Shown here piece by piece: positions 57,652 through 64,000 of a stretch of 64,000 nt of DNA. Below the pieces are notes generated by a model. That model was not told the origin of the DNA and ran no database searches. It saw only the letters and a list, made by a program, of their open reading frames with translations. Every line of letters begins with the position of its first letter. Within the stretch, counting starts at the first letter, position 1. This stretch comes from JACPYM01 sp963699175 (GTDB lineage: Bacteria; Acidobacteriota; Blastocatellia; RBC074), in contig OY969418.1 of the NCBI GenBank assembly GCA_963699175.1, forward strand, positions 3,162,001 through 3,226,000, given 5' to 3'. The translations under genes were made by a program, and so were the position numbers.

Positions 57652-58986
57652 TTAACGCCGCTCCCGCCGCTGGCTATTGACGCTCTGAAGCAGTTTCTGC
57701 ACCACTGCCGAATGGGGATTGGCGGCATAGAGCGTCTGGAATTCTTGGCTGGCTTCCTCCAACAGACCTGCCTGCGCATAAAGAATTCCCAGCGCCAAAT
57801 GCGAGGGCTGGGCGTTTTTGACGCGTTCCAATTCTTCGGCTTGAGGTCGCCCTAAAATTCTGAACTTTGCATCGGGTGAACTCGGCGCCGGGGCAAAATA
57901 CTCTTGCCCCTCTTTGATCGCTCGCACCTGCCAGAGGTAGAGTTGGCCTCGTTCAAGTTCCTCCTCAGGCGTCCATTCAGTGCTGCTGAGCGCTGCACTG
58001 GAAGCGACGCTCTTCAGTTTCGTATCGTAAATGGTCACGTAATAATTCGACGCGCCCGCCAAGGCCTGCCACCTGAAAGGTGGGCGAGCCGCCTGCACCA
58101 CTTTGCTGACGGGCGAAAGTAAGGAGAACTCATTAGGTTCGCGCTGACCTCCGAGTAATTGGACAGAAGCCCCACGCACTTCACTAAGCAGTGGGGAGAT
58201 TTTCACTCGCTGCGTCGTCAGCGCAACTTTGACTGTTTCTTGGGAGGCCGGCGAGAGAGCGTCCAAGCCGCTCAAATTTCCTCGCTGATCAAGCGTGATC
58301 TGGCGTTTTCCATCTTGGAGCGCCAAAACCATCTGCGAAGGCTGAGCAGTTAATGCAGCCGGAAGATCGGGTTGCGCTGGCGATTGCCTGGAGGGAGCTG
58401 CTTGAGCCTCCGCGCCACGCTTAGTCAACACGTTCTGTTGAGTCTCTTGCGGCTGCCCTAGTCGGCTTGATGGCCCAACACTACTTACGCGCCACACTGA
58501 ATTCACTAACCAGATAACGAGCACCATGGCCGCTGCTATTCCCAGGCCTTGCAGCGGCCAGCGAAGGGCGGGAAGTTCCCAAAGCGCACGCAGCCTCTCC
58601 CAGAGGGTTGGCACTGTGGGAGGCGCATATTCACGCTGCAGCGGCAACCTAGCTCTGAGGACGCGAAGTTCCTCGATTTCCAAGTGGCACTCTGGGCAAA
58701 TTTCCAGATGCAAAGCGGCGAGCGTAAGTTCCTGTGCGCTCAATTCGTCGTTGACGTAAGCGGCTTTCTGCTCGAAGGTAAAATAGGCACACGCTTGGCT
58801 TTCTGCTTCTGCCAATTCAGCCTGCAAGAGCGCCAGCGTTTCACCCAGCTCAGACTCCCCTACTAAACGCCGCGCACATTCGGCGCAAGCGGCGAGATGC
58901 CTGTCCACTTCAAGTAAGGTTGCCACAGCCATCGTTCCCTGACGGAAGCGTTGCAGATCCGGTGTTGAAAGATGAGTAAAGACCAT
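57652..58986 (-). CDS. Membrane zf-HC2 anti-sigma-like protein
   Basis: A 444-residue protein with two cytoplasmic H-x3-C-x2-C zinc motifs (RHLAACAECARRL near residue 30 and ALHLEICPECHLEI near 93), the signature of zinc-binding anti-sigma factors, here duplicated. A TM segment (about 146-166, GIAAAMVLVIWLV) follows. The outside part has an Ala/Gln/Pro-rich linker, a beta domain with PPFRWQALAGASNYYVTIYD like a fibronectin-type strand set, and a TPR-like tail. Its stop is five bases from the CHAT stop. It is followed upstream by the sigma gene on the same strand, so it is the likely sigma partner. GAGGGAAGT lies before the ATG. Confidence 0.82.
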   Translation of the reverse strand: MVFTHLSTPDLQRFRQGTMAVATLLEVDRHLAACAECARRLVGESELGETLALLQAELAEAESQACAYFTFEQKAAYVNDELSAQELTLAALHLEICPECHLEIEELRVLRARLPLQREYAPPTVPTLWERLRALWELPALRWPLQGLGIAAAMVLVIWLVNSVWRVSSVGPSSRLGQPQETQQNVLTKRGAEAQAAPSRQSPAQPDLPAALTAQPSQMVLALQDGKRQITLDQRGNLSGLDALSPASQETVKVALTTQRVKISPLLSEVRGASVQLLGGQREPNEFSLLSPVSKVVQAARPPFRWQALAGASNYYVTIYDTKLKSVASSAALSSTEWTPEEELERGQLYLWQVRAIKEGQEYFAPAPSSPDAKFRILGRPQAEELERVKNAQPSHLALGILYAQAGLLEEASQEFQTLYAANPHSAVVQKLLQSVNSQRRERR

Positions 58987-59098
58987 ACTTCCCTCTAATA
59001 AACCTGCTTCGGATTATTTATCGCTTGAGCTGGGCGATTTGATCTTACGCACTTAGAAGGTGTGAACAACCTGCTTATATTACAAGCGCCGAAAAATT

Positions 59099-60199
59099 TC
59101 AGTGCCCGCCCGTGACTACGCGCATTCGGCTGGCCAACTGCCGGCGCGCTGAACTCCGTAAATTAATCACTTGTTGCCGGTTGAGCTTCAGTAAAGTGGC
59201 GATGTGCGTATCCTCCAGCGGCAGTTCCCGCCAGAGTTCGGCAAATTGGAGCGGCGGCAGACCGAGCACTTCAGCAAGCTGATGCAGGGTAGTGATCTGT
59301 AACTCAACCAGCAAGACAATCAGCCCACGGTCGTCGGCGGCTCGCAAATTGAGTAAAAGCGCCATCCGATGCGGCAAGGGTAATTGACAAATTTCCAGCC
59401 AAAGCCGTTGCAAATAGAGTCGCTGCTCGATCCGGTCGGCGTGGCTCGCCGGCCGCTCGTTAGGCATTAATTCAAGGCCATCTTCAGGTTCTTGGGTATC
59501 CCCTTGGTAGTCTTTGATTCCGCGTAGTGCAGCAACCAGATCAACCAGGGCGGTAAATTCGGCAGGGCCACCGAGATGGTTAAAGATGGCGGCCAACAAG
59601 TCGGATTGGTGCAAATTCGCCAGCGCAACTTTCCCTGACCCGGTTATCTCTATGACTGCTGGATCATCTTGCAAAGCTCGAAGGCGCCATTGCGGAACAG
59701 CCGTCTTCTCCTGCGCACGCCAGGCGGCAAACCCGCCCAGCCAGGCTTTGTTCGCAGTCTCCCACAAAGCAAACCCGCGTTGATTGAGCAACACATAACG
59801 AAGCTGATCCTTGAGGCGTGTCCGTTGCGGATGTTGCTGACGCCAATACATCGAACAGGCATGATGGGCCACCATCGCCACATAGCTGCGGAAGTTGTGG
59901 ATGGGTGGCTCGCCCAACGCCTCTTTGAAATGCTTGAGTTTCGTCAATAACTGGAGAACGACTTCATGACAAATATCCTCGGCATCTTGGCTATGCCGAT
60001 CGTCTGCTTGGAGCTTGAGGGAAGCCTTTAACCGATACGTGACGATCTCGTTGATCGTCGGTATGGCATGCTCTGAAATTAGCTTGGCGAGTAAATCCTG
60101 CGCTCGTGTGCGATCAGATGCTTGCAGCCAAGGGATTAACAACTTATCGGTGCTGCCGGTTGGGGGGGCGTGCTCCATGATAATTCCATCAACTGGCAT
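59099..60199 (-). CDS. ECF-like sigma factor with a long central insert
   Basis: A 366-residue protein. The N-terminal part shows sigma region 2: QDAEDICHEVVLQLLTKLKHF and FRSYVAMVAHHACSMYWRQQ, then the PQRTRLKDQ of the start of the linker. Region 4-like helix-turn-helix lies at the C-terminus: IATLLKLNRQQVINLRSSARRQLASRM. The two are about 200 residues apart, whereas typical ECF sigma factors have a linker of only a few dozen residues. The insert has WRLRALQDDPAVIEITGSGK and ALLLNLRAADDRGLIVLL. The start is uncertain: ATG at 60199 or 60178. It precedes the zf-HC2 gene on the same strand by about 110 bases. Confidence 0.78.
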   Translation of the reverse strand: MPVDGIIMEHAPPTGSTDKLLIPWLQASDRTRAQDLLAKLISEHAIPTINEIVTYRLKASLKLQADDRHSQDAEDICHEVVLQLLTKLKHFKEALGEPPIHNFRSYVAMVAHHACSMYWRQQHPQRTRLKDQLRYVLLNQRGFALWETANKAWLGGFAAWRAQEKTAVPQWRLRALQDDPAVIEITGSGKVALANLHQSDLLAAIFNHLGGPAEFTALVDLVAALRGIKDYQGDTQEPEDGLELMPNERPASHADRIEQRLYLQRLWLEICQLPLPHRMALLLNLRAADDRGLIVLLVELQITTLHQLAEVLGLPPLQFAELWRELPLEDTHIATLLKLNRQQVINLRSSARRQLASRMRVVTGGH

Positions 60200-60281
60200 A
60201 TAGTCTGTAAGGAAACTCCTACTAGAAGTTGTTCCGCTTTGGCGGCATTCAGATGACCAAATTTTTCGCCCATGTCCAATC

Positions 60282-61661
60282 CTAGGTCAAAAGCTCCTTC
60301 ACCACATTCCCGTGCACATCAGTCAACCGGTAATCCCGCCCGCCGTGCCGGAACACGAGCCGCGTATGATCGAAGCCGAGCAGGTGCAAGATCGTCGCGT
60401 GAAAATCGTGCACGTGACATTCTTTCTCCGCCACCTTCATCCCATAATCATCCGACTTGCCATGAGTCATCCCGCCCTTCACGCCCGCACCAGCGAGCCA
60501 CGAAGAAAAGACCGAATTGAAATGGCCGCGCCCGTAATCCCCCTCCGCCGAGGGCGAACGACCAAACTCAGTGGTGAAGACGAGCAGCGTCTGCTCGAAC
60601 AAGCCGCGCGACTTCAAGTCTTTGATCAGCCCGGCAATCGGCAGATCAATGTTGCGCGCTAACGGCTCGTGCGTCTTTATATCGCTGTGCGCATCCCAAT
60701 TCTTCGACGCGCCCACGTCAATCAACTCCATGAAGCGCACGCCGCGTTCGACCAAGCGCCGCGCCACAATCGCTTGCCAGCCAAAGCCAGTAGTCTGGCC
60801 ACGCTCCAAGCCGTAGAGCTTCAACGTCGCGTCGCTCTCTTTCGACAAGTCCAACGCTTCGGGCATCGCACGCTGCATACCGAAGGCTGTCTCATAAGAC
60901 TTAATGCGCCCTGCCAATTGCGGATCGGCCTCGCGCGTTTGCAGGTGTCGCCGGTTGAAGCGTTCGAGCAAACTAAGTTCGTGCTGCTGCAACTCCTCGC
61001 TCACGCTGCGCCGCTTCAGGTTGGCCACCGGCTCTTCGCCCGCCACCACACGTGTGCCTTGATGAACGGCTGGTAGGAAGTCTGAATCCCACACTTGCCC
61101 GCCCGTGTACGGCAATTGCGGCGCGAGCACGACGAATGACGGCAAGTTCTGATTCTCCGTGCCCAAGCCATAGCTCACCCACGAACCAATGCTCGGACGC
61201 TTAAACGTGACCGAGCCAGTGTGAATGCCCAGCGTCGCCTGGAAATGGTCGTTGTGATCGCCGCGCATTGAATTGATGATGCAAAGGTCGTCGGCCATTG
61301 AGCCGATATGCGGAAACAACTCGCTCACGTAAAGACCGCTCTGGCCGCGCGGTTTGAACTCCCACAGCGGCGTGAGCAGTTTGCGGCGGCCTTGATACAA
61401 GCGGCCCGCTTTGGCGTCGTCAATCAGCTTCGGCTTGTAATCGAACGAATCTACGTGCGAGCAGCCGCCGGGCAGGTAGATGAAGATGACGTTCTTGGCT
61501 TTGGCCGGAAAGTGCGGCTGTTTGGGCGCGAGCGGATTGTCTTCGCCCAATTCGGCAGCACGCCCGTCAGTCGCTAGTAATTGCGCGAAGACGGCGGGCA
61601 TTAGCAATGAACTGCCGAATAGGGAGCGAATCATTTGGCGGCGGGTACAAACTGTTTTCAT
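60282..61661 (-). CDS. DUF1501 protein (Tat-exported sulfatase-like)
   Basis: A 459-residue protein of the DUF1501 family, related to alkaline-phosphatase-superfamily sulfatases. An N-terminal twin-arginine signal (TRRQMIRSLFGSSLLMP) is present. Conserved blocks: KNVIFIYLPGGCSHVDSFDY, INSMRGDHNDHFQATLGIHTG, VSYGLGTENQNLPSFVV, TLLVFTTEFGRSPSAEGDYG and GRGHFNSVFSSWLAGAGVKGG, which includes the metal-site residues expected in the family. In Planctomycetes and Acidobacteriota it is usually next to a DUF1549/DUF1553 gene; here a HEPN/MNT pair lies between. Function not established. Confidence 0.9.
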   Translation of the reverse strand: MKTVCTRRQMIRSLFGSSLLMPAVFAQLLATDGRAAELGEDNPLAPKQPHFPAKAKNVIFIYLPGGCSHVDSFDYKPKLIDDAKAGRLYQGRRKLLTPLWEFKPRGQSGLYVSELFPHIGSMADDLCIINSMRGDHNDHFQATLGIHTGSVTFKRPSIGSWVSYGLGTENQNLPSFVVLAPQLPYTGGQVWDSDFLPAVHQGTRVVAGEEPVANLKRRSVSEELQQHELSLLERFNRRHLQTREADPQLAGRIKSYETAFGMQRAMPEALDLSKESDATLKLYGLERGQTTGFGWQAIVARRLVERGVRFMELIDVGASKNWDAHSDIKTHEPLARNIDLPIAGLIKDLKSRGLFEQTLLVFTTEFGRSPSAEGDYGRGHFNSVFSSWLAGAGVKGGMTHGKSDDYGMKVAEKECHVHDFHATILHLLGFDHTRLVFRHGGRDYRLTDVHGNVVKELLT

Positions 61662-61680
61662 TGTGTTTCCTCTTCGTTTC

Positions 61681-62067
61681 TCAAATCGGCAATCCGAAGG
61701 CGCTACGAATTATTTTGCGCACCTGGCAGCAGCTTGTAAGAGCATCTTTCGCCGTCTGCTTTGTTGCCTTTACACCAGGATAACGGTAATCAATCGCAAA
61801 GTTATTGAGAAAATCCAGGTCTGCTTGTAACGAACTCCACGTTGGCTCGATAGACAACGCCAGCCAAAGCAACTCTTCAAGATCGTGCGTTTTGTCGAAA
61901 CGAATCCTGCCTTCCTGCAACCGTGCCTTCAGATATTTTTCCGCACACTGTTGGGTATGAAAACAGGCGCTGTCGTAATTAGGATTCTTGCGGGCACGAT
62001 AATCACGCTGCGCGCTTCCCCAATCGCCCTCTGCTTTGTCTATCCATTCCTGCGTGATCAGCTTCAT
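61681..62067 (-). CDS. HEPN-domain protein (toxin-like)
   Basis: A 128-residue HEPN (PF05168-type) protein with the conserved phrases EWIDKAEGDWGSAQRDYRAR, YDSACFHTQQCAEKYLKARL and FDKTHDLEELL. The string RFDKTH gives an R-x4-H spacing like that of HEPN ribonucleases, although I cannot say it is the active site. AAGGTG lies before the ATG at 62067, which overlaps the 3' end of the MNT gene by 65 bases, typical of toxin-antitoxin coupling. HEPN/MNT pairs act as type VII-like systems in which the transferase modifies the HEPN protein. Confidence 0.85.
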   Translation of the reverse strand: MKLITQEWIDKAEGDWGSAQRDYRARKNPNYDSACFHTQQCAEKYLKARLQEGRIRFDKTHDLEELLWLALSIEPTWSSLQADLDFLNNFAIDYRYPGVKATKQTAKDALTSCCQVRKIIRSAFGLPI

Positions 62068-62416
62068 AAATCACCTTGCCGTGCTCGACAATGTCCTGCA
62101 TAAAAAAGTCTCCCATCTCAAGCCGTTGCGCAACAAACTGCGGCGTTCTCACCAGCAAGTCCAGCGGCATTGCTGGCTTTATCTGCATTCTGATTTTTGT
62201 TGCCTGATACGCCGGATGGCCTTCAAACGGCATCACTACTAGCAAATCAATATCCGAATCTTCCTTTGGTTGACCGGAGGCATAAGAACCGAAAAGAATG
62301 ATCTTTTGTGGGGCAGCCACAGCGACAATCTGCTCGCACAGATCTTTGATCTGTTCCCTGGCTTTTTTATCCCCGCCCCGAATCCGAAAGCGGCGAAATC
62401 CTTTTTGTGTTTTCAT
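62003..62416 (-). CDS. MNT-type nucleotidyltransferase (antitoxin-like)
   Basis: A 137-residue minimal nucleotidyltransferase. The signature is ILFGSYASGQPKEDSDIDLLV (GSx..DxD), with MPLDLLVRTP supplying the third carboxylate. The longer C-terminus overlaps the HEPN gene start. The ATG at 62416 is 3 bases from the DUF1553 stop, so the pair is embedded in the DUF1553-DUF1501 transcript. By family it should AMPylate and neutralise the HEPN partner. Confidence 0.85.
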   Translation of the reverse strand: MKTQKGFRRFRIRGGDKKAREQIKDLCEQIVAVAAPQKIILFGSYASGQPKEDSDIDLLVVMPFEGHPAYQATKIRMQIKPAMPLDLLVRTPQFVAQRLEMGDFFMQDIVEHGKVIYEADHAGMDRQSRGRLGKRAA

Positions 62417-62419
62417 CGC

Positions 62420-64000
62420 TCAATCCACATACAAAAACTCATTGCCACTCAACACCACGCGCAAATAACTCGCCAGCGTCGCGCGATTCACCTGCTCCAT
62501 CGGCGTCTGCGCCGTTGTCAAATCCTGGCGCGCCTGTTGTAAATAAACCGTAGCCTCTTTGATCTCCGCCAGCTTCGCCGTGCGTCCGTAAGCCAGCCGA
62601 TATGCGTAATCCATCCGCTCGCGCAAAGTATCAAACGCCATCCCCACGCGCACAGCAAAGGCATCGGCCTGCTGATGCACGAACGGGTTATTCATCAAAT
62701 ACAAAGCCTGCAACGGCGTCGTGCTCAGCGGTCGGTTGTCCACCGGCATATTCGTATCCGCGCCATCAAAGACTTCAAAAAACGGATGCTTCTTCAACCG
62801 CTGCTGCATCACATAAACGCTGCGGCGATTTGTCTCATACACGCCGAAGAACTGCACGTGCTGCGTAAAACGCCACGTCGTTTCGGACGGAAACGGATGT
62901 TCGCCGCCCATCGTGCGGTCAAGCTGCCCGCTCACCGCTAGCAGCGCATCGCGCACTTCTTCCGCTGACAAGCGCCGCCGATTGAAGCGCCAGTAATAAT
63001 CATTCCCCACGTCCACTGCCGCGTTTGCCGCATACAAACTGGCACGCGGCGTCTCAGCCACATCGCTCGCCAATTGATACGTGTGCGACAGCATTATCAG
63101 CTTGTGCAGTTTCTTCACCGACCAGCCGCCTTCGACAAAGCGCGTCGCCAGCCAATCCAGCAATTCAGGATGCGTCGGCGCTTTGCCGCGCGCGCCAAAA
63201 TCGTTGGGCGTCTGCACCAGGCCTTTGCCAAAATGCCATTGCCAAATCCGGTTGGCCATCACGCGCGCGGTGAGCGGGTTTTTCGCATCGGCAATCCAAT
63301 CGGCGAGCAATTCGCGCCCGCTGCTCTTGTGCTCTTTCGGCACTTGCTGCCCGCCCAGGATTGTCAGAAACCCGCGCGGGACTTCTTCGGCCAAGTTTTT
63401 CGGATCGCCTTTGCGGTGGATGCGCGCGTTGGCAACCAAGCCTTCCGAGACTGCATAAGCCTTCGGCACGTTCGCGTAGCGCGCGTGCAATTCGGCAGTG
63501 CGCAGCCGGATGTGTGTGCCTTCTGCTTCGACCTCTTCAGGCAGGCGCTTGGATTCCTGCGCCTGCCGGTTGTTGGTCACATCGCGGTCGAAATCGGCAG
63601 GCATGTATTCATAAGCTTTCGGCAGCGTTGTGCCGGTTGAATTATTTTGCTGCGGCAGCAGGCTCTCATTGTTTCGTTGCGTTTCTTTGCTCCTCTCAGC
63701 AGCAGCGGCAGCGGCCTTCTGCTCATCTTCCTTCTGTTTCTTATTGCGCGCAGCCACTCCTCGTTCGGTATTCAAGCGTTCGCTGGCGTCGTCAATCTCG
63801 CTCAGCTCTTTTTGCCGCCGGTAAAAATCCTCGGCCTCTTTGCCCGTCACCAACGCGACCATCTCCGCCGGGTGTGGATAGATTTCCGCGCCGGGGAACG
63901 AATAACGAATGCTGTTGAAAATGCCATAGAGCGCGTAGTAATCGCGCTGCGGAATCGGATCGAACTTGTGATCGTGACAGCGCGCGCAACTCGTGCTCAG
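62420..64000 (-). CDS. DUF1549/DUF1553 protein, 5' part cut by window edge
   Basis: C-terminal ~526 residues of a Planctomycete-type cytochrome-c-related surface protein; the frame continues past base 64000. The DUF1549 block is visible as CARCHDHKFDPIPQRDYYAL, a heme-like CxxCH motif followed by the usual DPIP phrase. Then comes a coiled-coil Gln/Ala/Lys stretch, and the DUF1553 domain with RELLADWIADAKNPLTARVM, NRIWQWHFGKGLVQTPNDFG and WSVKKLHKLIMLSHTYQLAS. It ends LASYLRVVLSGNEFLYVD. Expected to be exported. It pairs with DUF1501 downstream; a HEPN/MNT couple sits in between. Confidence 0.92.
   Translation of the reverse strand: MSTSCARCHDHKFDPIPQRDYYALYGIFNSIRYSFPGAEIYPHPAEMVALVTGKEAEDFYRRQKELSEIDDASERLNTERGVAARNKKQKEDEQKAAAAAAERSKETQRNNESLLPQQNNSTGTTLPKAYEYMPADFDRDVTNNRQAQESKRLPEEVEAEGTHIRLRTAELHARYANVPKAYAVSEGLVANARIHRKGDPKNLAEEVPRGFLTILGGQQVPKEHKSSGRELLADWIADAKNPLTARVMANRIWQWHFGKGLVQTPNDFGARGKAPTHPELLDWLATRFVEGGWSVKKLHKLIMLSHTYQLASDVAETPRASLYAANAAVDVGNDYYWRFNRRRLSAEEVRDALLAVSGQLDRTMGGEHPFPSETTWRFTQHVQFFGVYETNRRSVYVMQQRLKKHPFFEVFDGADTNMPVDNRPLSTTPLQALYLMNNPFVHQQADAFAVRVGMAFDTLRERMDYAYRLAYGRTAKLAEIKEATVYLQQARQDLTTAQTPMEQVNRATLASYLRVVLSGNEFLYVD

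Overview
The window looks like chromosomal DNA of an Acidobacteriota member, most likely of the Blastocatellia type. The reasons are family content: an acidobacterial duplicated orphan permease (ADOP), a TonB receptor with a carboxypeptidase-regulatory N-terminus, a metalloprotease ending in a Solibacter-type C-terminal (TIGR03437-like) domain, several membrane Ser/Thr kinases with TPR sensor domains, and a DUF1553/DUF1501 pair. This is inferred from families; no rRNA or other taxonomic marker is present.

Layout. 1-5.1 kb: an ADOP permease cut by the left edge, an unrecognised membrane-anchored repeat protein and a secreted GH3 glycosidase. 5.4-7.3 kb: a scrap of one transposase abutting a SWIM zinc-finger pseudogene that is split by an IS982-family element. 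8.1-11.6 kb: an orphan PstS-like lipoprotein and a beta-propeller/phosphoesterase, probably one operon for phosphate scavenging. 11.8-17.4 kb: one very large secreted DNA/RNA endonuclease gene (about 1553 codons when repaired), broken by a second, almost identical IS982 copy and by a one-base frameshift. 17.4-25 kb: a repeat-rich zone with small genes (DinB, CWC protein, glycosyltransferase-like, small secreted protein), a zinc metalloprotease and a family of palindromic MITE-like elements with exact 8-bp target duplications, some nested in others. 25-28.4 kb: TonB-dependent receptor. 28.5-33.5 kb: an Ig-like secreted protein, then a TerY-like VWA protein paired with a zinc-finger/HhH/TPR kinase. 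33.7-34.6 kb: a Tat-exported sugar isomerase-like protein. 34.6-44.7 kb: a long minus-strand run: MoxR ATPase, DUF58, XPB-N-like protein, small proteins, two Uma2 proteins, a kinase stub, UPF0175 and MetH. 44.9-53.4 kb: three tandem paralogous zinc-ribbon Ser/Thr kinases, of which one is intact, one lacks its sensor, and one is split by a frameshift. 54.6-60.2 kb: a TPR-CHAT caspase-like protease facing a membrane zf-HC2 anti-sigma-like protein and an ECF-like sigma factor. 60.3-64 kb: DUF1501 and DUF1553 genes with a HEPN/MNT toxin-antitoxin-like pair between them.

The two observations I would follow first are (1) the non-autonomous element family with GGTAGTGG termini and five independently verifiable insertions, four of them with 8-bp duplications, and (2) the CHAT protease / anti-sigma / sigma cluster, which suggests sigma release by proteolysis. 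Several frames are broken by what looks like a single missing base (SWIM gene, endonuclease, third kinase). These could be real decay or residual assembly errors.
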